A DNA stretch of 64,000 nucleotides from Septoria linicola (Eukaryota; Ascomycota; Dothideomycetes; Mycosphaerellales; Mycosphaerellaceae), in assembly GCA_024114885.1 (NCBI GenBank), contig CP099426.1:1-64000 (forward strand), read 5' to 3'. Below, piece by piece: positions 13,138-26,243 of this stretch; position 1 is the stretch's first letter, and each line of letters starts with the position of its first letter. The notes under the pieces are model-generated. The model saw nothing but the letters and a program-made list of their open reading frames with translations. It was not told where the DNA came from and did no database searches. The translations under genes were made by a program, and so were the position numbers.

Positions 13138-16100
13138 GCGTCTCGCTCGCTCCTCGCCTACGCCTCTTATACTCTACTTACGCCTATATAGGCTATAGTT
13201 AGATTCTTACTCTTTACCTATAGGTACTATACGAGCTACTTAGTAGGTATATATAAATAATATAGTTTACGCTTTAATATATTCTAAATATCTTAGTAAT
13301 TTTCTTATCTTCTTAAATTTAAGATTTACTCTTATATATAGGTTTAGCGCTTAGTACTTAGTATTACCGTATTAGTACCTTAGCGCTTCTATCTTACTAC
13401 GTACCTACTCGCGCGCTACGCTTTAAATACGTCTAGTACTATATAGCTACTAATATATTCTTTAGGTTCCTACTAGTTATACTTTTTAGGCTAGCTCTAC
13501 TAGTAGATTAAGTACTAGCGTACGCTCTTCCTTATTCGAGTTCTAAGGATCTTCTTAACTTCCTATTTACTCTAGTAGTCTATAAGTAGTATACTCTCTA
13601 CCTACGTCTCGCTACTCTTCTAAGGTTCTAGAAGCGATATATAAAATATATTATAAATAAGAGCGTCTAGTAGTAGAGCTAAGTAGTACGCCTACTTCTC
13701 TACTATATTAATTACCTTAAAAGGCCTAGTAAACTTATCTACTAACTTCTTTAAAAGAACCTTTAACTATAGGTTCTTTATCGATAGTAAGACTATATCG
13801 CTAACCTTATATTCCTTAGCCTAATATCTATTATTAAAGTACCTAGCCTATACCTTACTTACTTCTTACTAGCGTTTACTTAGCGTTTTATAGTTCTTCT
13901 TTAATCTTTCTATAGCTTCTTTAGTAGCTAGTACCTCTCTTTTAGAAAGCGCGCTCTAAGCTTCTCGCCTACTCGTTACTAGCTCTAGATTAAAACTATA
14001 TAGCGCTATAAATAGTAATATTTTTAATATCGTATATATACTATTATTATATATAAACTTAGCTTATACTAATAGGTCTACCTAGTTATCTTACTACTCT
14101 ATATAGTAGATACGTAGGTAAGTCTTAAGTATCTAATTCGCTCTTTTAGTTTACTTATCTATTTATAGATAGAATACTATACTTAGCTTATATTTTATAT
14201 ACGCCTTATAGTAGAAGTCGGACTAGAACTAACTCGTAAATATAGACTCTCTATCGCTAATAATACCTATAGGTATACTATAATACCTAATTACTTCTAA
14301 TATTAAGACTCCTATAAGGTTACTACTAGTATACCTCTTTATAGTTAGAATAAAGATAACTATCTTTATATATTAGTCGATAATAACTAGAATCGTATTA
14401 TATATATACTTCTTACTTACTTAGTAGAAGGTCTATAATAAAATCCTAAGTTAATTCTTAGAATAAACGATTAGATATAGGTAGCGTAGTTAGCTTACTA
14501 TATAGTCGATAGCGACGCGCCTTCGCTTTCTAGTAACTCTTATAGGATTCTACGTATTATACGATATTCTTAGTTATCTCTAGCTACTAGTACTTCCTTC
14601 GTACTAGCGAGATAGTCTTATTCTTACTAAAATAGCCTATAAAGGTATTATTATAATATATATAAATTACCTATATCTATAAGGTATAGTCCTTAGGTAC
14701 GTATAGCGAATCGTATATCTAGAGGTTTCTCTCTTTTATAGTATATTACTCGAATTAGCTACTATTATTTATCGCTTATAAGTATACTACGCTTATACTT
14801 AGCTTAGCTTATACTAGCGCGCGAGTATATCTAAGGATTAAGTCTAAAATATTTATATATAGCTCTTCGCTCTTAGTAATTATACCTACTACTCGTATAG
14901 GTATTAAGAACTACTACTATAGGTTAGAGTTAATACTTCTCTCTATCGAAGAATACTATTTCTTATAAGTTATATAGATACAAGCTACGAGCGGTCTACC
15001 TACGTCTCTCGTACTCTAATTATTCTATAGCTATAACTTAGTCTATAGAGTAGGTAGAAGGTTAGTTATCTCTACTACCTCCTTAGCGTAATCGCTACGC
15101 CTTAATAGCGTATTAGCTAGGTTTTGCTTACCTACCTAGTATATTATAATAAAGTCGAATAGGGCTAGGAATATAGCCTAGTAAGCTTACTTACTAGTTA
15201 ACTTCTTTACGCCTATAAACCTATAAAGATTAGTATAGTCGACTAGTACGTCGATCGTATATAGAGCGCCTTTAAGGTATAGCCTCTACGCTTTAAAAGC
15301 CTTAACTACTATAAGAAGCTCCTTATTATATACCTTATAATTATACTCTATAGCGATTATCTTCCTAGATATAAATATAATAGGATACTATTTAGACTCG
15401 AAGAGTTAGCTAAGGATTATAGTAATTATAAAATTAGAGGCGTCGCTTTCGACCTATAACCTAAGCGTAGAGTTAAAGTACCTTAGTAGTAGTACTATAG
15501 AAAAACGCTTTTTTAACTTAGTAAACGCCTACTCCTCTTATATAGTCTACCTAAGTAGGCCTAGCTTCTTACCTACTATAGCGCTCTTAGATAACGCTAT
15601 AAGTAGAGATACTACTCTAGAGTATTTAAAAATAAAACGCTAGTAGAAGTTAGTAAATCTAAGAAAGGATTAAACCTCTACGAGCGTTATAGGCGTTAGC
15701 TACGCTACGATTACGTCTATCCTACGTAGGTCTATTATAACCTCTCTAGTAGTTACTATAAAGCCTAGGAAATCGACTTCCTTCTACTAGAATTTATACT
15801 TTACTCTTTAAGTATAGAGTCTAAACTTCTAGAGATACGTAAGTACGTCGTATACGTCGTATATATAGTCTACGTAGCTCTTACTATAGATAAGAATATT
15901 ATTAAGATATACTACGTAGTACGTATTAACTAAACCTACTAGAATATAGTTAATATACGCCTAGAATATAGCTAGAGCGTTTATTAAGCTAAATAGTATT
16001 ATCTTATACTAAAAGTAGCTATAGCGCGTATAGAACATAGTCTTCTAGTAGTCGCTAGGCTTAATATAAATCCGATAGTATATATCTATAAAGTCTAGAG

Positions 16101-18251
16101 TTATAAACTATATAGCTCCTATAAGCCTATCTAGCGTCTTACTAATTAAGAGAAGTAGATACCTATTCTTAATAGTAATTTCGTTTAACTCTTAGTAGTC
16201 GATATATAGCCTTAGTTTACTATCTTTCTTTAGTATAAATAGGATAGGTATACCTACCTCGCTAACGCTACGCTCGATCTAATCGTACTTAAGGCCTATA
16301 GTAAGGTATTTCTTTAATTCCTCTAGCTCCTTACTTAACTAGTAGTATAGTAGCCTAAATAATAGAATAGTACCTAGGCGTAGTTTAATCGTATACTCTA
16401 CGCTATCTACTAGCTTACTTCTTATTTCTTCTATCGAGTTTAGAATATTAGAGAACTATTAGAACTTAGAAGGAAGAAGGTTAACCTCTTCGCCTATCTT
16501 ATTTATTACTACTATATATATAGTTAGTATATACTTCAAGTCCTTAAGGAACTTATAAGCTTCTCTAACCTTAACGTTTTTAAAAACATCGCTATAGGTC
16601 TACTTATCTAAGCTACTATCGACTCGTATATAATAAGTACGCCTCTATAGCTGACCTAAGATTATATTAAGAGTTAGTATATCGTAGATATAAAAGATTA
16701 CGCCTACTATACGCTCTACTCCTATAGAGTCTATAAGCTATATACGTATATAGTATATACTATAATAATACTCTAATTCTCTAGTAAACGAGGTAGCTAG
16801 AGATAAGGTAGTATTAGTTCGAACTATAATACTATATTATAGAATAAAGGATCTTAATACTATATTAATATTAGTAGTATTATTAAAAAGAAATTAGGCT
16901 AGCTTAAGCCTATTCTACGCCTTAACTATACTCTCTAGGTAAGTCGTATTTACGACTTATATAGAGAGATATATATCGCTACTAAGTTTAGTATCTAGAG
17001 ATTATAGTTCTTCTCTAATATCTTCTCTTTTTTTAGTATCTCTATAATAACCTTATATACTAACGGCTTCTTACTATTATCTTAGACGCTTCGGTTAGAG
17101 TAGATAGAATTAGTACTAATATACCTCTTCTACTTATAGCTATAGTATTCTAAATACTTATAGCCTATAATAGAGTAAGTAGAACCTTTATTACTAGAGC
17201 GATATATACTATTCTCTTCTAGACTATCGTTACGCCTACGTATAGAAGCGTCGCTCTCTATATACTTACGCTTTAAGTATATATCGCGCTCGTAGTCTCT
17301 ATTACTCTAGCTTCTACTCTAGTTATACTATATAGGAATTACTCTATTAGCTTACTCTAGGCGCCTTACTAACGTAACTAAATTAGCGTACTTATTAGGT
17401 ATAGTATAATTCTTAATAATCTCTTATTAAAGTAATAGCTTTAACTTTATAAGAAGCTAGCGTACTAGCTATACTTCGCTATAGTTACCTAGTTAAGACT
17501 CTAAGTAACCTAGCTCTATAGCGAACTAGCGTACCTCTTAGCTCTTATCCTATTAGGCCTTCTTATACTCGACTATTATAAGGATCGTATAATTCGCCTA
17601 ATCCTTAATAACGTTATAGATAAAGCGCTTAAACTTAGTCTAAGTATAGTCTAGAGGTATTACCTTAGAGTATTCGTTATACTAGGTCTCTTATACCTTA
17701 CCTATAAGCTATATAATACTATATAGGACCTTCGAATCCTCTAATAATAAACTCTTATAGACTATTAAAGAAGATTACTTTAAGACTATAAATAAACTCT
17801 CTTACCTCTTAGACTATCTCGCTTTAGAAGATATAAGGTTCTCTAACCTTAGAACCTTTATATTACGTATATAATACGCTATTATAAAGTATACTACCTA
17901 TAATACTAGCGCTAGCGTCGTCTTTAAGATCGCTAATATTAAGAGTACTAGAAGTAGCTAAAGATAGAGATTCTAACTTTATAAGAAGCTAATTATTCTC
18001 TTATTATAGAGCGCGTATCTCTAAGCGATAACGTAGTTCCTAGTTCTTAGCTTTAAGCTATATACGCTCTATATACGTACTATCTTTAGTTATACTAGTA
18101 GGCTCCTACTCCTAAACCTTATTAGTTTCTATAAGATTACCTTAGTTATCTACTTTACCTATTACGAGCTCTAGTAGCGCTATACCTACGTTACGTTAGA
18201 GAGCTATAGGCCTCTATAGATTACTACTCTTAAAAGGAGAAGAATTAGAAT

Positions 18252-18422
18252 TATAAAAGAAGTATATAGTAATATATAGAGCGCTCTTCTAATAAGACTA
18301 TTAGAATATTATAAGACTAATTCTTACCTCCTTTTAGATATATACGTATACTATAATTATACTATACGCTAAGCCTACGAGCCTAAGGCGGGTCTAATCT
18401 TTAACCTTACCTAGCTCTTATA
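18252..18422 (-). repeat. LTR (5' LTR of Gypsy copy A)
   Basis: This 171-bp repeat is the direct partner of 11,760-11,930. The following five bases are TAGAT, the reverse complement of the five bases that follow copy B. Confidence 0.9.
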
Positions 18423-18650
18423 TAGATAGAAGCTTTCTCGAGTCTAATATATTTAATAAGCGAGTATACTAGATAGGCTAGTATACTACTTTTATAAAGT
18501 AAATAACTTTAATTATTAATTTCTTAGGCTATAGGTATTAGAACTATACTAAAGCTAGATTAATTAAATCCTTAGAAGTTACTTTATTTAATAGATAAGC
18601 TCTTAAGTTATAACCTAGAATACTATATCTAATATAGGTTAGTTTAGCTC
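18423..18650. other. 228-bp spacer at the palindrome centre
   Basis: This RIP-mutated, non-coding segment lies between the two inverted Gypsy elements. It begins TAGAT and ends AGCTC. Inverting it in place would give both elements matching 5-bp target duplications (GAGCT for A, ATCTA for B). Confidence 0.85.
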
Positions 18651-18821
18651 TATAAGAGCTAGGTAAGGTTAAAGATTAGACCCGCCTTAGGCTCGTAGGC
18701 TTAGCGTATAGTATAATTATAGTATACGTATATATCTAAAAGGAGGTAAGAATTAGTCTTATAATATTCTAATAGTCTTATTAGAAGAGCGCTCTATATA
18801 TTACTATATACTTCTTTTATA
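18651..18821 (+). repeat. LTR (5' LTR of Gypsy copy B)
   Basis: This 171-bp repeat begins TATAAGAG and ends CTTTTATA. It is the direct partner of 25,135-25,305 and is inverted relative to copy A LTRs. The preceding five bases are AGCTC. Confidence 0.9.
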
Positions 18822-21800
18822 ATTCTAATTCTTCTTCTTTTAAGAGTAGTAATCTATAGAGGCCTATAGCTCTCTAACGTAATATAGGTATAGCGCCGCT
18901 AGAGCTCGTAATAGGTAAAGTAGACGATTAAGATAATCTTATAGAGACTAATAAGGTTTAGGAGTAGAAGTCTACTAGTATAACTAAAGATAATATATAC
19001 GTAGAGCGTATATAGCTTAAAGCTAAGAATTAGGAACTATATCGTTACTTAGAGATACGCGCTCTATAATAAGAGAATAATCGACTCCTTATAGAGTTAG
19101 AATCTCTATCCTTAGCTACTTCTAGTACTCTTAATATTAGCGATCTTAAAGATAACGCTAGCGCTAGTATTATAGGTAGTATACTTTACGATAGCGTATT
19201 ATATATACGATATAAAGATCTTAAAGTTAGAGAACCTTATACTTTCTAAGATAAGATAGTCTAAGAGGTAAGAGAGTTTATTATAGCTTTAAAGTAATCT
19301 TCTTTAATAGTCTATAAGAGTTTATTATAGAGGATTCGAAGGTCCTATATAGTATTATATAGCTCGTAGATAAGGCGTAAGAGACCTAGTATAACGAATA
19401 CTCTAAGGTAATACCTCTAGACTATACTTAGACTAAGTTTAAATACTTTATCTATAACGTTATTAAGGATTAGGTAAATCGTACGATCCTTATAATAGTT
19501 AAGTATAAGAAGGCCTAATAGAGTAAGAGCTAAGAGATACGCTAGTTCGCTATAGAACTAGGCTACTTAGAGTCTTAACTAGGCGACTATAGCGAAGCGT
19601 AGCTAGTACGCTAGCTTCTTATAAAGTTAAAGCTATTACTTTAATAAGAGATTATTAAGAATTATACTATACCTAATAAGCACGCTAATTTAGTTACGTT
19701 AGTAAGGCGCCTAGAGTAAGCTAATAAGGTAATTCCTATATAGTATAACTAGAGTAGAAGCTAGAGTAATAGAGATTATAAGTACGATACGTACTCGAAG
19801 CGTAAGCGTATAGAGAGCGACGCTCCTACGCGTAGGTAAGATAATAGTCTAGAAGGAAATAGTATACGTCGCTCTAGTAATAAAGGTTCTACCTACTCTA
19901 TTATAGGCTATAAGTATTTAGAATACTATAGCTATAAGTAGAAGAGGTATATTAGTACTAATTCTATCTACTCTAACTAAAGCGCCTAAGACGATAGTAA
20001 GAAGCTATTAGTACGTAAGGTTACTATAGAGACGCTAAAAAAGAGAAGGTATTAGAGAAGGACTACGATCCTAGATACTAAACTTAGTAGCGATATATAC
20101 CTTCTCGTATAAGTCGTAAATACGACTTACCTAGAGAGCGTAGTTAAGGCGTAGGATAGGCTTAAGCTAGCCTAATTCCTCTTTAATAATACTACTAATA
20201 TTAACGTAGTATTAAGATTCTTTATCTTATAATATAGTATTATAGTTCGAACTAATACTACTTTACTCCTAGCTACCTTATTTACTAGAGAATTAGAGTA
20301 TTATTATAGCGTATACTTTATATATATATAGCTTATAGACTCTATAGAAGTAGAGCGTATAGTAGGCGTAATCTTTTATACCTACGATATACTAACTCCT
20401 AATATAATCTTAGGTCGACTATAGAGGCGTACTTATCGTATACGAGTCGATAGTAGCTTAGATAAGTAGACCTATAATAATGTTTTTAAAAACGTTAAGG
20501 TTAGAGAAGCCTATAAGTTTCTTAAGGACTTAAAGTATATACTAACTATATATATAGTAGTAATAAGTAAGATAGGCGAAGAGGTTAACTCTCTTTCCTC
20601 TAAGTTCTAATAGTTCTCTAATATTCTAAACCTAATAGAGAAGATAAGAAGTAAGCTAGTAGATAGCGTAGAGTATACGATCGAGCTACGTCTAGGTACT
20701 ATTCTATTATTTAGGCTACTATATTACTAGTTAGGTAAGAAGCTAGAGGAATTAAAGAAATACCTTACTATAGGCCTTAAGTACAATTAGATCGAGCGTA
20801 GCGTTAGCGAGGTAGGTACGCCTATCTTGTTTATACTAAAGAAGGATAGTAAGCTAAGGCTATATATCGACTACTAAGGATTAAACAAAATTACTATTAA
20901 GAATAGGTATCTACTTTTCTTAATTAGCGAGATACTAGATAGGCTTATAGGAGCTATATAGTTTATAACTCTAGACCTTATAGATATATACTATTAGATT
21001 CGTATTAAGCCTAGCGACTACTAGAAGACTACGTTCTATACGCGCTATAGCTACTTCTAGTATAAGGTAATACTATTTAGCCTAACTAACGCTCTAGCTA
21101 CGTTCTAGGCGTATATTAACTATACTCTAGTAGGTTTAGTTAATACGTACTACGTAGTATACCTTAATAATATTCTTATCTATAGTAAGAGCTACGTAGA
21201 CTACGTATACGACGTATATAACGTACTTATACGTCTCTAGAAGTTTAGACTCTATACTTAAAGAGTAAAGTATAAATTCTAGTAGAAGGAAGTCGATTTC
21301 CTAGGCTTTATAGTAACTACTAGAGAGGTTACGATAGATCTACGTAGGATAGACGTAATTATAGTATAGCTAACGTCTATAACGCTTATAGAGGTTTAAT
21401 CCTTCTTTAGGTTTACTAACTTCTACTAACGTTTTATTTTTAAATACTCTAGAGTAGTATCTCTACTTATAGCGTTATCTAAGAGCGCTATAGTAGGTAA
21501 GAAGCTAGGCCTACTTAAGTAGACTATATAAGAGAAGTAGGCGTTCGCTAAATTAAAAAAGCGTTTTTCTATAGTACTACTACTAAGGTACTTTAACTCT
21601 ACGCTTAGGTTATAGGTCGAAAGCGACGTCTCTAATTTTGTAATTACTATAATTCTTAGGTAACTCTTTAAGTCTAAATAGTATCTTATTATATTTATAT
21701 TTAGGAAGATAATCGCTATAGAGTATAATTATAAGGTATATAATAAGGAGCTTCTTATAGTAGTTAAGGCTTTTAAAGTATAGAGGCTATACCTCGAAGG

Positions 21801-23934
21801 CGCTCTATATACGATCGATATACTAGTCGACTATACTAACCTTTATAGGTTTATAGACGTAAAGAAGTTAACTAGTAAGTAAGCCTATTAGGCTATATTC
21901 CTAGCTCTATTCGACTTCGTTATAATATACTAGGTAGGTAAGTAAAACCTAGCCGACGCGCTATTAAGGCGTAGCGATTATACTAAGAAGGTAGTAGAGG
22001 TAACTAACCTTCTACCTACTCTATAGACTAAGTTATAGCTATAGAATAATTAGAGTACGAGAGACGTAGATAGACTACTTATAGCTCGTATCTATATAAC
22101 TTATAAGGAATAGTATTCTTCGATAGAGAGAAGTATTAACTCTAACCTATAGTAGTAGTTCTTAACGCCTATACGAGTAGTAGGTATAATTACTAAGAGC
22201 GAAGAGCTATATATAAATATCTTAGACTTAATTCTTAGATATACTTACGCGCTAGTATAAGCTAAGCTAAGTATAAGCGTAGTATACTTATAAGTAATAA
22301 GTAATAGTAGCTAATTCGAGTAATATACTATAAGAGAGAGAAACCTCTAGGTAGACGATTCGCTATACGTACTTAAAGACTATATCTTATAGATATAGGT
22401 AATTTATATATATTATAATAATACTCTTATAGGCTATTTTAGTAAGGATAAGACGATCTCGCTAGTACGAAGAAAGTACTAGTAGCTAGAGATAATTAAG
22501 GATATTATATAATACGTAGAATCCTATAAGAGTTACTAGAAAGTAAAGACGCGTCGCTATCGACTATATAGTAAGCTAACTACGCTACCTATACCCGATC
22601 GTCTATTCTAAGAATTAACTTAGGATTTTATTATAGACCTTCTACTAAGTAAGCGAGAAGTATACGTATATAATACGATTCTAGTTATTATCGACTAATA
22701 TATAAAGATAGTTATCTTTATACTAACTATAAAGAAGTATACTAGTAGTAACCTTATAGAAGTCTTAATATTAGAAGTAATTAGGTACTATAGTATACCT
22801 ATAGGTATTATTAGCGATAGAGGGTCTATATTTATAAGTTAGTTTTAGTCTAACTTCTACTACGAGACGTATATAAATATAAGCTAAGTATAGCGTTCTA
22901 TCTATAAATAGATAGGTAAATCGAAAGAGCGAATTAGACGCTTAAGACTTATCTACGTATCTACTACGTAGAGTAGTAAGATAACTAGACAGACCTATTA
23001 GTATAAGCCGAGTTTATATATAATAATAGTACGTATACGATATTAAAGATATTACTATTTATAGCGCTATATAGTTTTAATCTAGAGCTAGTAACGAGTA
23101 GGTAAGAAGCTTAGAGCGCGCTTTCTAAAAGGAAGGTACTAGCTACTAAGGAAGCTATAGAAAGATTAAAGAAGAACTATAAAACGCTAAGTAGACGCTA
23201 GCGAGAAGTAAGCGAGGCGTAGGCTAGGTACTTTAATAATAGGTATTAGGCTAAGAAATATAAGGTTAGCGATATAGTCTTACTATTAATAAAGAACCTA
23301 TAATTAAAGGTTTCTTCGAAGAAGTTAGTAGATAAGTTTACTAGGCCTTTTAAAGTAATTAACGTAGTAAAGAAGTAGGTATACTACTTAGCCCTACTAC
23401 TAGACGCTCTTATCTATAACGTATTTTATATATCGCTTCTAGAACCTTAGAAGAGTAGCGAGACGTAGGTAGAGAGTATACTACTTATAGACTACTAGAG
23501 TAAATAGGAAGTTAAGAAGATCCTTAGAACTTAAGTAAGGAAGAGCGTACGCTAGTACTTAATCTACTAGTAGAGCTAGCCTAAAGAGTACGACTAGTAG
23601 GAACCTAAAGAATATATTAGTAGCTATATAGTACTAGATATATTTAAAGCGTAGCGCGCGAGTAGGCGCGTAGTAAGATAAAAGCGCTAAGGTACTAATA
23701 TAGTAATACTAAGTACTAAGCGCTAAACCTATATATAGAGGCAAACTTTAAATTTAAGAGAGTAAGAAAATTACTAAGGTATTTAGGATATATCGAAGCG
23801 TAAACTATATTATTTATATACGCCTACTAAGTAGGTCGTATAGTACCTATAGGTAAGAAGTAAGAATCTAACTATAGCCTATATAGGCGCGAGTAGAGTA
23901 CTAGAGACGTAGATAGAGAGCGAGCGAAACGCTT

Positions 23935-24770
23935 ATACGTCGTCTATAGAGAGCGCGTCGTCGTTAGCGTTTCTACTACTAGTAACGCTCTCTACGTCCT
24001 TATCCTTATTCTCTTCTATCTTTACCTCCTTATTAGATATAGCGTCCTCTAAGAGGTTATCCTCCTCCTAGTTACTACTCTCGAGATAGGCTACCTCTAT
24101 AGTAGCGTCTAGAGCGTCGCTAGAGGCGCCTACTATATAGTTAGTCTATAAGGAGTATTAGTATTATAGAAGGACTATATAGGAAAGGTAAGTATACTTT
24201 ATACTATAGCTTAAATATAGCTACTATAAAGTTAGACTAGCGCTAGGTCTCTACTAGAGCTACGATAGATATCGTACTAGTCGCTTACGAGGCGAGTACG
24301 CTTACCTTACGTAGCGTATCCTAGCTACTAATAGCTTTACCTTTATTACTAGTAAAGACCTTCTTAGAGGTCTTAATAGAGGTATAGAGGTTCTTTAGAT
24401 AACGCTTAGCCTACTCTTTATATATACTCTCTAGGAGAGTCTCTAGCTACTAGTAGTAGTATAGTACGTAGCGCGCCTACTACTTAAGGTTTCCGTTAGT
24501 AATATATTTATAAGAGTAGTATTAGCGCTTATAGCGCTAATACTTAATCTTCTAGCTAGGCTTTATTACTCTATCGTATAAAGGCTCGTCGTCTATACGT
24601 AGTTCGTTAGTAGGTAAAGCGTAGTTAAGAAGTATTTAAAGAGCTATACTCTTATAGCTATACTTAATATAGTAGAGGTAGATATCGATATCTCTATAGC
24701 CTCTAATATCGTTAATAGTATAGAGTAGGTAGTTCGTAACTACGACTCTAGTATGTTTTAGTAGTATTAT
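23935..24770 (-). pseudogene. Antisense open frame in Gypsy copy B
   Basis: This is the mirror of the plus-strand frame at 12.30-13.14 kb in copy A, between the chromodomain end of pol and the 3' LTR. Its presence in both copies shows that it belonged to the element before insertion or duplication. The product is unknown. Confidence 0.35.
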
Positions 24771-25134
24771 ACTTACGTTAATAGTATAGTTATCGTATAG
24801 AGAGACTAGCTTTACTAAGAATATAGAAAATATTATATATAGAAAGAAAGTCTAAGAGAGAGTTAGAAGAGTTTTTAAAGAATATACTCGAGCCTAGCGA
24901 CGTAGTCGCTATAATAGAGAATATATTACTATATAAACGTAATACGTATAGTAACTCTTTACTTTATAGCGTAGATTTACGTAATACGCTAAAGGTTCGT
25001 AGATATAACGCGTTAGAGACGCGATAGGTATAGAATATATAAAGTATATTATAAAGACTAAATAGGAAGCCTAGAATATAACCTATAAAGTAAGAGTATC
25101 GCTAAGAGTAGCTCTCTTAGAGAGAGGAGATAGT

Positions 25135-25305
25135 TATAAGAGCTAGGTAAGGTTAAAGGTTAGACTCGTCTTAGGCTCGTAGGCTTAGCGTATAGTATAA
25201 TTATAGTATACGTATATATCTAAAAGAAGGTAAGAATTAGTCTTACGATATCCTAATAGTCTTATTAGGAAGGCGCTCTATATATTACTATATACCTCTT
25301 TTATA
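25135..25305 (+). repeat. LTR (3' LTR of Gypsy copy B)
   Basis: This 171-bp repeat is near-identical to 18,651-18,821. The following five bases are ATCTA. Confidence 0.9.
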
Positions 25306-25310
25306 ATCTA

Positions 25311-26243
25311 GCTAATCTTACTATCGACTCGGCCTTAACCTAGAAATTTAAGAACTAGTCTAGGTCTAGAAACCTTTACTATAGTATCTATACCGTATCT
25401 ACTAGTCGTAATCTAGAGACGTCGATAGAGATCCTTTATATCCTCTACTCTAGCTTTAGTATTAGCTAGCTACTTCTCGAGCTAGTATACGGCCTACTCC
25501 TTCTCTATTCGAAGCTCGAAGCCTTCGTAGACGTACTTAGAGGCAGAATAGACACCTCGTAGGTATACTCTTTAGAGCTATAGGTTAGGTAACCTTTTAG
25601 CGCCGAGTTCTTATTACTCTATATAATAGTAGAGGAGATATAATAGTAGTAGTAGTAATTATAGTTATCGTAGTTATCGCGCGGAGTGAGAGCGACTTAT
25701 AAACGTGCGTAAGTGTGTTACGTACGTACGTAGGTAAGAAAAGTTCGCTTTAGTAAGTTAAAAGATATTTCTCGACAGACCTTTGTTATTTAGCTAAGAC
25801 ACAGCTACATAAATGCCCTGCGGTCGACGAAGATCACATATCTAGTGGACATGGATTCAAGTATATACTAATACTGCAGCCGCAAAGTAGTAAAGTCAAG
25901 TCTTGCAGTCGCTCTTCCCCTAAGGTTCGACTAACACGCACCTTCGACACCAGCTCTCTGAATGCCCCGTACTCCATGCCTCTGTGGGTGCCCTTCATAC
26001 TGATTCTGAGTCTAGTGGTTTCGAGAAATCCCGATGAGATTGTTGCAACTGCTAAGAAGTAGCTGTCTTCAAGGTCTACATAAATACCGTCCGTATCTGA
26101 TACGGACTTCCTCAGCGACTTGTACATACCGGGTGTCCGCATTCACTCTTAAGCGTGCTTGATCTCCACGCTCCGAACTCTTCGCAGACCTAGTACTAGG
26201 CTAGCTATAACGTTAGAGTATCTAAGAGCGCAATCCCACATCC
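25311..26243. other. Transition from RIP block to genes
   Basis: 25,311-25,680 is still RIP-like; ordinary composition returns after that. A 102-codon minus-strand ORF (26,142-25,834) has normal codon texture but no recognisable motif and may be a relic or chance frame. A short RIP-like patch (about 26,185-26,232, free of CA/TG) lies just downstream of the glucanase gene. Confidence 0.45.

Larger units (their letters stand above)
11760..18422 (-). mobile_element. Full-length Ty3/Gypsy chromovirus, copy A
   Basis: The element is 6,663 bp, bounded by 171-bp LTRs at 11,760-11,930 and 18,252-18,422. LTR ends are TATAAAAG and CTCTTATA, the RIP forms of TG..CA termini. The gag-pol region (about 13.3-18.2 kb) lies on the minus strand and mirrors copy B throughout; for example the RT region near 16.2 kb is the reverse complement of copy B near 20.85 kb. 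Between the pol end and the 3' LTR an open plus-strand frame (12.3-13.1 kb) runs antisense. Flanking 5-mers are GAGCT (left) and TAGAT (right), which do not match each other but match copy B in a swapped way. RIP stops make it non-functional. Confidence 0.9.
18651..25305 (+). mobile_element. Full-length Ty3/Gypsy chromovirus, copy B
   Basis: The element is 6,655 bp with 171-bp LTRs at 18,651-18,821 and 25,135-25,305. A purine-rich tract (AGAGAGAGGAGATAG) precedes the 3' LTR. One plus-strand gag-pol frame (about 18.85-23.76 kb), broken only by TAG/TAA, shows a degenerate zinc knuckle (about 19.9 kb), aspartic protease region (about 20.1 kb) and RT (20.8-21.3 kb, catalytic box now YLNN at 21,160-21,171). 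RNase H follows (21.6-21.95 kb), then integrase (about 22.4-23.1 kb) and a C-terminal chromodomain (about 23,550-23,630, PKEYD..EPKEYIS). An antisense frame follows pol. Inactive through RIP. Confidence 0.92.
157..25680. repeat. RIP-saturated subtelomeric repeat block
   Basis: Over about 25.5 kb the dinucleotides CA and TG are almost absent (rare survivors near 2,322-2,331, 2,644 and 4,750), while TA is hugely enriched and CG remains common. That is the product of C-to-T change at CpA on both strands, the classical RIP preference of ascomycetes. Because ATG contains TG, start codons vanish and no ATG-initiated reading frame of any size exists here. CAG, CAA and TGG codons have become stops. 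Identifiable contents are listed separately; the rest is unclassified. The block ends near 25,680, where TG and CA reappear. Confidence 0.9.

Noticed and set aside
25834..26142. 102-codon minus-strand ORF next to the RIP block
   Set aside because: No motif, signal peptide or splice partner; mentioned only in the transition region entry.
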